From a virus, in IMG/VR virus record IMGVR_UViG_3300026488_000013, positions 62,001 to 126,000 of that record: DNA of 64,000 bases; one strand, written 5' to 3'. Position 1 is the first letter of the stretch. Every line of letters starts with the position of its first letter. The translations under genes were made by a program, and so were the position numbers. A model generated the notes under the pieces. It searched no databases and was not told where the DNA came from. It saw only the letters and a list, made by a program, of their open reading frames with translations. Positions 9,552 to 18,744 of this stretch are shown here, one piece after another.

Positions 9552-11657
9552 ATGTATGCTATGGAAGGTATGGAGCGACCCGAAAAAGTGGTTTCATTAG
9601 GTGTGAGAGCCATAGGTTTTTACAATACAACCGATAGTAGCAGGCTCCATATGATAGCCAAATATATGCCATTTCAAGCAGTTCCTTTTGAACATAACGA
9701 AGTGCCTCGCCTCATACCCATCGATTTAATAGATATTGCAAATTATTCCAATACGGGTGAGTTTATATACATCGCAGAAGATGATGGAAAAGTTATCTAT
9801 TCTGACAATGATGTAATATTAATAAAACTTAATTCCAATGTTTACAAAATATTTTATACACCAAAATATAAATATCTGTTCGATACATTTGGAACCAAAT
9901 TAAAAAGAAAACTGAAAACCGGGGATGCATTTAAAAAAGGTGATGTTATTTTCGAATATCATGGATTCGAAAATGGAATACCAACGCCTGGATACAATAT
10001 GAAAATCATGATAGGAACTTTAAATTTTCTAAATTTTGAGGACGCTGTTATAGTATCTGAGAGTTTCGCTAAAAAAGTTGGTTGGTATATGTATAAGGAA
10101 TATATAATTCCTGTTTATGTTCATACTAAAATTAAGAAATTGCCTAAGGCGGGCGAAATATATAAAGAAGGAGATACCATACTTGAAATAGAAGAGAATA
10201 GAATATACTTCCAAGCATATAAGAATGTAGATATGATAAGAACGAAATCTTCTAGAAAAAGCGGCAACAATAAAGGCTTTATTAAAAAACTAAATAAAAC
10301 TATTAATGATTTGATGAAAACATTAGAGGATGAAAAATATGCTATAAAAAAATCCTCAATAGTGATAGAGGATGCAGAAGAGGCAGAAATCTACAAAGTA
10401 GAAGCAATACCTATTAGAGCAGATAAATTGATATTTTGGGATGATGATACTAATAAAATGTTAGAAGAATTATCAAAAGAAACGTATTTAAAAAAATATA
10501 AAGAAGTATTAAAAGGTATCAAAGAAAATCTAGATACTAAACTGTCTGAGGAAAAAATAAATAATAAAATAGTCAAAAAGGTTTTCCATGTTAGTAAACG
10601 AAATCCGATAAACATATTACAAAATAAAGCATATTTAGGGTATATATTGAGAATAATAGTTGTTAGCAAAGTAAGATTTAAACCTGGGGATAAAATATCG
10701 ACGATGGGTGCAAATAAAGGAGTGAGTGCTATAGTTGTCCCGGACGAATTAATGCCAGAGATAAAAGAAACGGGCGAGCCGATAGACATGGTTATATCCC
10801 CAATGGCAACTCCCTCCAGAATGAACATAAATCACATATATGAATTTTGGATAAATAAGCTGTTATTATGGATTGAGAACAAAATTAAATCATATAGAGA
10901 TATGAATTCCGAAGAAATTGATAATGTATTAGAATTATTGATTGAAATAGCTGAAATGTTATACAGGGCTGCCCCTGAAGAAGATAAGGAGTATTTTAAA
11001 ATACAATTAAACGAATTCCTTGAAATAAAGGACAATATAGTGAAAAAAGAAGAGTTCATCAATAAAATAAGAAACGGTGAAAAAATACGATTGTTTATAC
11101 CATCTTTTAAAGAACCTGACGCATTTGATATAGAAGACATTAGAAAATTATTTCTCAAATATAATATTCCCGAACATATGGAATTAGTTTTTAAACCAAA
11201 ACAATTATTTAATCACATAACAAAAAGAGATAATGAATATCTTCCAGATGAACTTATTTTAGAATGTTCAGTATCGGAAATGTATATGTTAAATCTGAAA
11301 CATATATCTAAATTAAAAATGAATGCCAGAGCTACCGGCAAATACTCTAGAACAACCTTACTGCCGCCCAGAGGCAGAAAGAAACATGGCGGTTCCAGAA
11401 TAGGTAATGATGAAGTTGCAATATTATTCTCATACGATTCTATGCCAGTAATAACAGAAATGCTGAAAATAAAAGCAGACGACCATATAAACAAAGTAAG
11501 AATGATACATTATGCGGAGCTAGGGCAATCTTTTAGTATAAAGAATATGAAAGATACGGATACCGTCATAACATCAATATTAGAAAACGCACTTAATACA
11601 CAGGGAATATCTATTGAAAAAATAACTAAGGACAAAAAGTTATTTAAATCCATATAA
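9552..11657 (+). CDS. rpoB: RNA polymerase beta subunit, C-terminal half
   Basis: About 701 residues matching only the C-terminal half of bacterial-type RNAP beta. Landmarks with the ATG at 9552: SSRLHMIAKYMPFQAVPF (29-46, equivalent to DANRALMGxNMQRQAVP), NFEDAVIVSE (161-170), KPGDKISTMGANKG (with both active-centre lysines, K381 and K389), PSRMNINHIYEFW, then GGSRIGNDEVAILFSYDS and ADDHINKVR. The beta N-terminal lobes and rifampicin region are missing. No intein motif is visible at its start. The frame is open upstream to a TTG at 9516, but the first ATG is at 9552. Similarity to cellular beta is easy to see by eye, unlike the highly divergent phiKZ-type subunits. Its partners should be a separate beta N-half and the beta' gene at 51.6-54.1 kb. 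Confidence 0.92.
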   Translation: MYAMEGMERPEKVVSLGVRAIGFYNTTDSSRLHMIAKYMPFQAVPFEHNEVPRLIPIDLIDIANYSNTGEFIYIAEDDGKVIYSDNDVILIKLNSNVYKIFYTPKYKYLFDTFGTKLKRKLKTGDAFKKGDVIFEYHGFENGIPTPGYNMKIMIGTLNFLNFEDAVIVSESFAKKVGWYMYKEYIIPVYVHTKIKKLPKAGEIYKEGDTILEIEENRIYFQAYKNVDMIRTKSSRKSGNNKGFIKKLNKTINDLMKTLEDEKYAIKKSSIVIEDAEEAEIYKVEAIPIRADKLIFWDDDTNKMLEELSKETYLKKYKEVLKGIKENLDTKLSEEKINNKIVKKVFHVSKRNPINILQNKAYLGYILRIIVVSKVRFKPGDKISTMGANKGVSAIVVPDELMPEIKETGEPIDMVISPMATPSRMNINHIYEFWINKLLLWIENKIKSYRDMNSEEIDNVLELLIEIAEMLYRAAPEEDKEYFKIQLNEFLEIKDNIVKKEEFINKIRNGEKIRLFIPSFKEPDAFDIEDIRKLFLKYNIPEHMELVFKPKQLFNHITKRDNEYLPDELILECSVSEMYMLNLKHISKLKMNARATGKYSRTTLLPPRGRKKHGGSRIGNDEVAILFSYDSMPVITEMLKIKADDHINKVRMIHYAELGQSFSIKNMKDTDTVITSILENALNTQGISIEKITKDKKLFKSI

Positions 11658-11661
11658 CACT

Positions 11662-12807
11662 ATGACATCAACGGGATATTTAAATATAAGATTTACATTA
11701 GAAGATTTTTCTAATCCATATTTAAATAAAATATCTCTAATCCCTATTTCATTTAATATCGTTAAAAACCCTTTTAAAAAACATTCCACAATTTATTTTT
11801 TATCATTTAGCATCCCTGAAATCATGAATAGAGTTGTTTCGTTAAATTCGATAATTAATTATGATATAAAAGTTGAGTTTTCTTATGTGAAGAACAATTT
11901 TGAAAAAAAACTTTTAATTTTAACTCTCAAACCTATATCCATTTCCAACATAGAAAGTTCCGATATTTATAACGGAATAAGCTTTGTTAAATGTATTGCT
12001 ATCTCCAAAGATGATTATTTATGGAACTCCGGCGGTAATATAATTGCGGGTGCGTATGATGTATCAAATTATGAGGATTTATTTAGCAAATTACTGAATA
12101 ATTTTAAAACATACTTATCAGTAGATATTATGGATTATACTATTAAGAATAAATATATTCCCTCTAAATATAAAGTTCAAAAGATTTTTATCCCGGATGA
12201 TTTGAATAATATAGATGCTATTAACTTTGTTGTAAACAAATATAAAACACACACATATCCTTCTACATACTTCTATGATAGTTTTAGTTTAATTGGCAAA
12301 AATTTTTATGAGCTAAATATTGAAACGAATTTATCTGCTATAAAAGGGTGTAGTTTTATTTACAAAAAATCCGCACCGAAAGTTTCTCTTAAAAATATCC
12401 CGATGAATATAGTAGAAAGAAAAAAATTTAATTTAATCATGAATAAAGAGTTAACAGATATTGTTAACGCAGGGAAAATCAAAATAGTGGATGAAATGGG
12501 CAATTATAAAATTCTTAATGTTAACCCGGACAATAAATCTGTTAAAAAAATAATTGCTCCCGACGACATTAAAAGTGCGGAATACAGGATAATGAAATTT
12601 ATAGAATTAATAAAAAATATGCAGGGATTAAATTTATATTACGTTAAAAATATTTCTCCAAGCTTAATGGATATTGGGCATGTTATAAGTTTTGATGGAA
12701 GAAAATATAATTCTGCCATATTATCTTCTACGTTGAAATTTTATAAAATTCAAGATAATAAATGGTTTTGTGATGGTTATTATTTGATTGCGGAATTCTT
12801 AAATTAA
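11662..12807 (+). CDS. putative structural protein, possibly baseplate hub
   Basis: A 381-residue protein starting 4 bases after the RNAP beta stop. It is beta-rich, with Ser/Asn/Ile/Tyr composition like virion proteins. The C-terminal part (VNPDNKSVKKIIAPDD, then YYVKNISPSLMDIGHVISF) recalls hub or tail-tube-like beta-barrel proteins, but no family is certain. Its presence among nucleotide and transcription genes rather than in the tail cluster is odd. No enzyme motif was found. Confidence 0.6.
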   Translation: MTSTGYLNIRFTLEDFSNPYLNKISLIPISFNIVKNPFKKHSTIYFLSFSIPEIMNRVVSLNSIINYDIKVEFSYVKNNFEKKLLILTLKPISISNIESSDIYNGISFVKCIAISKDDYLWNSGGNIIAGAYDVSNYEDLFSKLLNNFKTYLSVDIMDYTIKNKYIPSKYKVQKIFIPDDLNNIDAINFVVNKYKTHTYPSTYFYDSFSLIGKNFYELNIETNLSAIKGCSFIYKKSAPKVSLKNIPMNIVERKKFNLIMNKELTDIVNAGKIKIVDEMGNYKILNVNPDNKSVKKIIAPDDIKSAEYRIMKFIELIKNMQGLNLYYVKNISPSLMDIGHVISFDGRKYNSAILSSTLKFYKIQDNKWFCDGYYLIAEFLN

Positions 12808-12833
12808 AAAAAAGAATGTGAGGTGTGAGGAAA

Positions 12834-14003
12834 ATGAATGTAGAAAGGAAGACTTTTGAACAAATTATTGAAGAAGATTTTAAAGAACTTTATATTTATT
12901 ATGCAGACAAACTACCCAAATTATTTAAAGAAATTTCAGAATTGGGAATAGATTTAGAGGAAAGAAAATTATCATACAGAGATAATAGTTATGGAATAAC
13001 GGAAATAATATCATGTCCTATTAAAGCAAGGCTCCGCCGTGAGGGTAAAGAACCCAAAATTGAAAAATTTGAAATAGCAGACGGATTTATTTTTGAAACT
13101 ATTGTAAAATTTTTAATGGTAAAAATCTTTGGTAAAGAAAAGGTTGAGTTTGAGAAATTATTACAATACGATTTAACCTTAGATGATAGAACGCAATTTA
13201 AAATCGACGGTCATCTTGATGTATTTATAAATTATTCGGAGGATACCAAAATAGGCCTTGAAATTAAAAATACAGTATTGCAATTTGATAATATATTATA
13301 CAATTCTCCGCCTCCATTAATTATTTTAAATCCTGATGAAATAAAACGAATAAATATTTCTCCTAAGTATATATTACAAGCATCTATCCAGAAATTCATT
13401 CTTGAGAAAATGTATCCTGGGAAGAACATAAAACAATATTTATTGATTAAAACTAATTTGAAAACCAGATGGAAGCTCGGAAAGAGTATTATTCTTTATC
13501 CGGTAGTATACACAATATCTGAAGATAAATTAAAAGAAATCTGTTATAGATTTAAGAACTGCCAAAAACCTCGTGCAGTTTGGGAATGCAAAGTTTGTTC
13601 ATATAAAGATGAAAGATATTGTAGCGGATTTACCGATGAAAAAATAAACAATGATACATCTTTAGAAATAGAAGAAATAAAAAATATAAATGATGAATTA
13701 ATAATAGAATTGTTAGACAGAAAGGAAGAGTTAGAAAAAGAAATTAGAACAATTAACGAAGAATTAAAAAAAAGAATTAACGGACAGATTAATTACAAAG
13801 GAAAAACTTTAGGGTGGGTTGATGAAGAAAAAGAAAAAATAAATCCTGCGGCACTTAATAAATTATTAAAAGAGAAAGGAATTAAAAACAGAAGTCAATA
13901 TTTTATAGTCAATCCATATAAGAAACAAGAATTGAAAAAAATATTAAAAGAAGATTATGACAAGATAGTGATAAAAGAAAAAAGAAAGAAATTCAAAATT
14001 TAA
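12834..14003 (+). CDS. Cas4/RecB-like PD-(D/E)XK nuclease with Fe-S cysteines
   Basis: A 389-residue protein with the layout of Cas4 and related exonucleases. Using the ATG at 12834, a first Cys lies at 61 (ISCPIKARL). The nuclease core has D129 in IDGHLDVFI and E143-x-K145 in GLEIKNT, followed by QASIQKF. Three further Cys lie at 252, 255 and 263 (WECKVCSYKDERYC), giving the C...CxxC...C set that binds a 4Fe-4S cluster. Such enzymes resect DNA ends and act in phage recombination or replication. The C-terminal 110 residues are a Lys/Glu coiled coil. A GTG at 12825 is an alternative start. The gene ends 4 bases from the convergent gene at 14008. Confidence 0.85.
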   Translation: MNVERKTFEQIIEEDFKELYIYYADKLPKLFKEISELGIDLEERKLSYRDNSYGITEIISCPIKARLRREGKEPKIEKFEIADGFIFETIVKFLMVKIFGKEKVEFEKLLQYDLTLDDRTQFKIDGHLDVFINYSEDTKIGLEIKNTVLQFDNILYNSPPPLIILNPDEIKRINISPKYILQASIQKFILEKMYPGKNIKQYLLIKTNLKTRWKLGKSIILYPVVYTISEDKLKEICYRFKNCQKPRAVWECKVCSYKDERYCSGFTDEKINNDTSLEIEEIKNINDELIIELLDRKEELEKEIRTINEELKKRINGQINYKGKTLGWVDEEKEKINPAALNKLLKEKGIKNRSQYFIVNPYKKQELKKILKEDYDKIVIKEKRKKFKI

Positions 14004-14007
14004 ATTA

Positions 14008-14535
14008 TTATACCATCTCAAACTTTATCTTTTTATTCCCAATAAACTTTTTAATTTTACTTACAATATCGTTTTCCTGTTTAATATTCCTCGAACCTAC
14101 TTTTATTAAATAATTATTGTAATTTTTCAACAATTCTTCCCTATAAATTCTGTCTATATCATTTAGACAATTTACCAATTTATTATTTACGATTATATAA
14201 CCAAACTCAACATATTCTATTGCATCGTGCGGTATTAATTCACTATTGGATATATCTATTAATGTGGCCATTCTAATATTTTTTTCTCTTATAAATTCTT
14301 CCAATTTTCTTCTTGTCTGATTAATACTATATTCTTTGGCTTGTTCGATAAGATATTTAACTAATCTATTATATTCGAACATTTGTTCCACTATTCTTAA
14401 CAAGTTGTTCTCAATATTATATATATCGTAGATAATATGTATAGCAGGTTTATATTTATTATCTTCAATTCTTCTTTCATAAATGATTTTTGAAATTTCT
14501 ACTCTTTTTACTAACAATTCTTCAAACTTTCTCAT
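14008..14535 (-). CDS. hypothetical protein at end of lysis block
   Basis: A 175-residue charged helical protein starting MRKFEELLVKRVEIS, with no signal peptide or membrane segment. It lies last in the minus-strand run containing the spanin genes, 53 bases after the lipoprotein gene. No endolysin motif (no ExxDxxT, amidase His or peptidase signature) is visible. Function unknown. It converges with the Cas4-like gene. Confidence 0.65.
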   Translation of the reverse strand: MRKFEELLVKRVEISKIIYERRIEDNKYKPAIHIIYDIYNIENNLLRIVEQMFEYNRLVKYLIEQAKEYSINQTRRKLEEFIREKNIRMATLIDISNSELIPHDAIEYVEFGYIIVNNKLVNCLNDIDRIYREELLKNYNNYLIKVGSRNIKQENDIVSKIKKFIGNKKIKFEMV

Positions 14536-14588
14536 ACCAACCTATTAACCATAATAGAAAATCTATTATTAAAAATACTGATTAATAT

Positions 14589-14963
14589 TTATTTTAATTT
14601 TCGTTTAATTTTATAACTATTTAACTTATTAAATAAATCTAATTGTTGTTTCAAATTTATTATGCATTTTCTTAAAAAAAGATAATTTGATATAAGGTGA
14701 TTGATAGATTTTATATTTACACATACATAATTTTTGTTTTCCTTTGGAATATAATATCTCAACAATATTGGGTTCGCAGTGTTATTTAAACAAAAATTAA
14801 TCTCATCAATCAAATTCCCGCTCCGTTTTGTTATTTGAATTTTCGTATAATTTAATTCTAAATCTGAATAATTTTTCTTAACATTTAAATTTATCTCTCC
14901 GCATGAAAGTAATAAAACTGGTAATAAAATTATAAGACCATTAACAACAGTTTTATGTTTCAT
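14589..14963 (-). CDS. lipoprotein, probable outer-membrane spanin (Rz1-like)
   Basis: A 124-residue protein with a clear lipoprotein signal: basic start MKHK, a hydrophobic stretch (GLIILLPVLL) and the lipobox LLSC with the lipidated Cys at 21. It follows and overlaps by 4 bases a small inner-membrane coiled-coil gene, the usual Rz/Rz1 arrangement. The o-spanin would join the i-spanin across the periplasm and fuse the two membranes as the last step of lysis. It is longer than most Rz1 proteins and not Pro-rich. The pairing implies a Gram-negative host. Confidence 0.75.
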   Translation of the reverse strand: MKHKTVVNGLIILLPVLLLSCGEINLNVKKNYSDLELNYTKIQITKRSGNLIDEINFCLNNTANPILLRYYIPKENKNYVCVNIKSINHLISNYLFLRKCIINLKQQLDLFNKLNSYKIKRKLK

Positions 14964-15298
14964 TTTATATATATCGTGCCATTTTTTGTGTTGAAATAAT
15001 TTTTATTTCTAAATTCCTTTAAAATGTTTTGCAATTCTCGCATTTTATATCTTTGAAAAGTATCCAGCACAACATCAATTTTATACTGACATTCCTCTAA
15101 CCTCCTCTTCAAATCTGCATTCCCATTTTCATAATATTTAACAGCGGTTTTTAATTTTTCATTTTCTATTATTAATTCATGATATTTATTGTAAAATTTA
15201 ATAACTAAAAATAAAACAGAGGCGACGGTTACAAAGATTAGGGAGTAAATTATAAGCCGTCGCCGTATTGATAAGAAAACTAAAATTGATGTCCACAT
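14960..15298 (-). CDS. probable inner-membrane spanin (Rz-like)
   Basis: A 112-residue protein with one N-terminal membrane helix (about residues 15-35, LIIYSLIFVTVASVLFLVIK) preceded by basic residues. A long periplasmic coiled coil follows. This is the standard i-spanin topology. It overlaps the lipoprotein gene by 4 bases and starts 3 bases after the tail-anchored coiled-coil gene. Confidence 0.75.
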   Translation of the reverse strand: MWTSILVFLSIRRRLIIYSLIFVTVASVLFLVIKFYNKYHELIIENEKLKTAVKYYENGNADLKRRLEECQYKIDVVLDTFQRYKMRELQNILKEFRNKNYFNTKNGTIYIK

Positions 15299-15300
15299 TA

Positions 15301-15852
15301 TTAATTACCTTCAAAAATACTTGCGTGTTTCATAATCATAACACCAAAAGCAGACAATGCGGAAATTATTACAAAGATAATTATTGACTTTACTATTTCA
15401 CCATACACTGAGCGAGCATTTATTAAATTTTTAACATTGTGGTCAATTTCCTTTATAGTCAATTCAATTTCCTTGAATTCTTTTCTTATATATTTTACTT
15501 CGTCATTTAATTTTTTTATTTCTTTATCATGCAACTCCACTATAGTAATTTTTCTTTCAATATCGAGAATACTATCTTTTAATTTTGTTATTTCAGAAGA
15601 ATGGGCGGTCACGGTTTTAACAGTATTTTCAATTATTGACTGATGTTTAGTAATAAGATTTTCTAATTCAGACACTCTTTCGACAGATTTTTTTATATCT
15701 TTTTTTATCTCTTTTAATTCCTCAGTTAAATGTTTTATATCAGATTTTAATGATACTAATAATTCTATGCTGGATAGAGTATAGTCTTTGGAAGAATTTA
15801 TAATATTGCTGTATTCTTTTTCATCACTGTGTGTGATATATTTTGGAGACAT
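15301..15852 (-). CDS. tail-anchored coiled-coil membrane protein, holin candidate
   Basis: A 183-residue protein. Residues of about 15-145 form a continuous coiled coil with heptad Leu/Ile/Val. One C-terminal membrane helix follows (SIIIFVIISALSAFGVMIM) and a short tail. It is first in the lysis cassette ahead of the two spanin genes, so a holin-like or lysis-control role is plausible. The long coiled coil is unusual for a holin. It could equally be a membrane anchor with another role. Confidence 0.6.
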   Translation of the reverse strand: MSPKYITHSDEKEYSNIINSSKDYTLSSIELLVSLKSDIKHLTEELKEIKKDIKKSVERVSELENLITKHQSIIENTVKTVTAHSSEITKLKDSILDIERKITIVELHDKEIKKLNDEVKYIRKEFKEIELTIKEIDHNVKNLINARSVYGEIVKSIIIFVIISALSAFGVMIMKHASIFEGN

Positions 15853-15904
15853 AACTGTTAATAAGACTATAAAAAGTTAAAGAAGGAGAAAAATATTAAA
15901 CCAA

Positions 15905-16681
15905 TTATCCGCCGGAAGGTTTATTAAATGCATTTATATTATAAAATGCAGACTGGGCAATATCCGATATTTTGAGTTCTTTGGACGATTGAGCTCTTGC
16001 AGACACTAATGCAGCACCAATATTTTTGAGTTCGGGATAGTCAAAATCGGTAAACCAGTCGTCACATGTATAAGATATAGACAGTTGTAGCAAGGATTGA
16101 GAAGTTATATCGCTATCAAAGTTTCCTAATTGGTCGTCATCGGGCGGCAATACACCATGTAAAACATACACTCTCTCTACCATATCGGGCGTGATTTTAT
16201 AACTATCATCTACTACGAACGAACCCAATGGTTTTGTTTGGACAACTAGAAATGTTGCTTTAGTTTCTTTTGGAATATTAGTAGTTCCCGCCCCAGTTAT
16301 ATTATCTGCAATAATTTGTGCCCAGGCTTGATGAAATGCGAATACAGGAGAACCACTCAATTCATTATAAGTAATAGAAAAATCATTATTTTTCATTCTA
16401 CCTGTTATGTATTTAGAATTACCGCCTATATGTGGCATATCCGCTTTATTCAATGTAGAGTTTGGCGGTGTAAAGTTTACAGATGTCCCGGCCAAAAGAT
16501 GTTCTATTACATCGGGGTTGTATTTCAACTTATCTACTAAATACTGGGGCGGGTCAATAAATAGGTGCCAATAACCTTTAATAAAAGGTGTGTTATTTCT
16601 TAATCCAACATATTTTCTAGAAAAACTATCTGGTAAATCCATTTGAGATGTTAATTGAGTGAAATCCTCAAAAGAGGGCAT
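15905..16681 (-). CDS. tail tube protein (gp19-like)
   Basis: A 258-residue protein directly downstream of the tail sheath gene, with a strong ribosome binding site (ACGGAGG). The sequence starts MPSFEDFTQLTSQMD and contains FVVDDSYKITPDMVERVYVL followed by QLSISYTCDDWFT, resembling the edge strands of the tail-tube beta barrel in T4 gp19-like proteins. The order sheath then tube is conserved in T4-like phages. It would polymerise as hexamer rings forming the DNA channel of the tail. Confidence 0.75.
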   Translation of the reverse strand: MPSFEDFTQLTSQMDLPDSFSRKYVGLRNNTPFIKGYWHLFIDPPQYLVDKLKYNPDVIEHLLAGTSVNFTPPNSTLNKADMPHIGGNSKYITGRMKNNDFSITYNELSGSPVFAFHQAWAQIIADNITGAGTTNIPKETKATFLVVQTKPLGSFVVDDSYKITPDMVERVYVLHGVLPPDDDQLGNFDSDITSQSLLQLSISYTCDDWFTDFDYPELKNIGAALVSARAQSSKELKISDIAQSAFYNINAFNKPSGG

Positions 16682-16767
16682 TTATATTAAACCTCCGTTG
16701 CCTTTTTACAAAGGGAAATAAAGAAAAAAATAAAATAAGAAATTTTTATTGATTATTCTACTATCTA

Positions 16768-18666
16768 TCAACTATTAGGCATAAGCATTAAAGTTACATT
16801 TACTTCCTCAATAATACCGACAAACCATAATTTAATAATCACGTTTAGAGCATTAGTTGATTTGTCAAATTCTACAATTACTTCATATTTTTCCAAAATT
16901 CCCATTGTGGGTTTATCTACAGTGAAATTAGATAAATAATCTTCCACTCTACGGCGAGCCATTTGAATTATAGCGGGTGTAGCTTTTCGTTGCAGTAAAT
17001 CATACAATCTGGGATAAAGGTCTTTTTTAATTTTGTTTAGGAATTTAACATAGTTGGCTCTTTGTAAATAACTAGAACGTTTATAAAATGTTTTTTGTTC
17101 AACAAAGAAATATGTCCCGTCGGCAGTTTTAACCAAAGGATTGATTTGATATTTGGATAGTTCTTTAGCTTCTTCAATATTAGGAATGTATGTAGGATTT
17201 TTAATAGATGTTCTAACTGCACCGCCATTTAGACCGGCAACAGGGACAGTCAAATCCATTACAGTGTCCACATATAAATGACTATCCATTAGCCAGAAAG
17301 ACAAAGGTAATTTAATTGTCCGGTTATTATAAGGGTCATAATAATCACAATATGCACCTTCTGTTCCAGTTACATTATATTGAGATTGGTTTAGTAAATC
17401 AGTCCTCCATTGAATATCTTGTGTATATGTATAAGATAGAGGTGCAGATACTATTGCAAAACAATCATCTCTTGCTTTAGCAAAATCACAAACTGCTTGT
17501 TGCACATCGGGGTCTCCGGTATAATCAACAACATATTCGACTTCATAAGGTTTAAATGGATATTCACTAATCAGTATTTGGGATGTCTCTTTGTTATATG
17601 TTCCATTATAAGCTTGAATAAGTAAAGATTTCATATTTGTTGGAGACATGTCGCCATCATATCCTCCAGATAAAGATATTACGCCATTGGTAGATTGAAG
17701 CATGTTATAAAATGCTTTACCGTATATAAACGGTTTTTCAGCCATTTTTTGTTTAAGAGTTTCGTCTATAGCAACATAAACATACATAGACGAACCATTT
17801 ATTACTTCTTCAATAAACATATTAGCTCCGCTGGTAGGATTTAATACAGGCTGCCCGTCTGGGGTAGTGTCAACAAGAGATACTACATAATTATTTTCAA
17901 GAATAGTAGGGGCGGCGGTAGGTTTCTTTTCATACACAGTTATGTTATAAAACATATAAGGCATATACGGAATAAATTCTTCCTCATCTACAAAATATTC
18001 TTCAATCGTTTCATTTCTTACAGCACTTAGTTTCACATAGTTATAATAATTTCCTTTACCTTTTGCGATTATTACTATTTGATTTGTTCCAGGGAGTATA
18101 GATTCGTAACTGGAAATAGCACTAGATATATTTCCTAAGCTAATATCGGGTATTTGCACCGCAACATAATTACTATCAACTGTTACAGGTTTATCGACAG
18201 TTATTTTGTTATTATCTGTATCTACATTAGTAACTATTCTATAAATATACTTACCACTGGCGGGTTCATACAAAACTATTTCTTTATTCTCTGCAAATAC
18301 AGATGCATCGCTCACAGGAATAACAACATCGTTTGTTACGGTATCGGTTACATCAGTTTCGGAATATTCATTAAAAGTTAACGTTGCATTAGCGTATTTT
18401 GCATCTGCAGGAGTTAGTCTAATTCCATATACATTTACATCATCATATTCAATTGCTTTCAAAACATAATACAACCCGTTTCCATATTTTACAGAGTTGG
18501 GTTTGCCGAATAAAGATATAACCTGTTCGGGAGAATATAGTTTAAAAATCTGCCCGTCAATACCTTTTTCGCTGAAAAATGGAATATAAACCCTGGTATT
18601 ACCTTCTACGGGCGGAGCGATGTAAGTTTGGTCTACTATTTTAAAATTAACGCTAGGAAAAGCCAT
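16768..18666 (-). CDS. contractile tail sheath protein (gp18-like)
   Basis: A 632-residue protein starting MAFPSVNFKIVDQTY, then NTRVYIPFFSEKGIDGQ, the start pattern of tail sheath proteins. The middle part has beta-rich insertions, and the C-terminal third has the conserved subtilisin-like sheath fold region (for example LPLSFWLMDSHLYVDTVMDL, VAGLNGGAV and a C-terminal strand IIKLWFVGIIEEVNVTLML). Length fits T4 gp18 (659). A good ribosome binding site (AGAGGGG) supports the start. The sheath surrounds the tail tube and contracts at infection. Confidence 0.9.
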   Translation of the reverse strand: MAFPSVNFKIVDQTYIAPPVEGNTRVYIPFFSEKGIDGQIFKLYSPEQVISLFGKPNSVKYGNGLYYVLKAIEYDDVNVYGIRLTPADAKYANATLTFNEYSETDVTDTVTNDVVIPVSDASVFAENKEIVLYEPASGKYIYRIVTNVDTDNNKITVDKPVTVDSNYVAVQIPDISLGNISSAISSYESILPGTNQIVIIAKGKGNYYNYVKLSAVRNETIEEYFVDEEEFIPYMPYMFYNITVYEKKPTAAPTILENNYVVSLVDTTPDGQPVLNPTSGANMFIEEVINGSSMYVYVAIDETLKQKMAEKPFIYGKAFYNMLQSTNGVISLSGGYDGDMSPTNMKSLLIQAYNGTYNKETSQILISEYPFKPYEVEYVVDYTGDPDVQQAVCDFAKARDDCFAIVSAPLSYTYTQDIQWRTDLLNQSQYNVTGTEGAYCDYYDPYNNRTIKLPLSFWLMDSHLYVDTVMDLTVPVAGLNGGAVRTSIKNPTYIPNIEEAKELSKYQINPLVKTADGTYFFVEQKTFYKRSSYLQRANYVKFLNKIKKDLYPRLYDLLQRKATPAIIQMARRRVEDYLSNFTVDKPTMGILEKYEVIVEFDKSTNALNVIIKLWFVGIIEEVNVTLMLMPNS

Positions 18667-18744
18667 TTAAAATATACCCCTCTAAGATTGTTTATTAATG
18701 GTTGTTAAAAAAACTATTTATTAATTAAATTGAATTATACTGAG

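Noticed and set aside
10391-10828. 145-codon minus-strand frame opposite RNAP beta
   Set aside because: Antisense to a conserved catalytic region of beta; explained by codon constraints.
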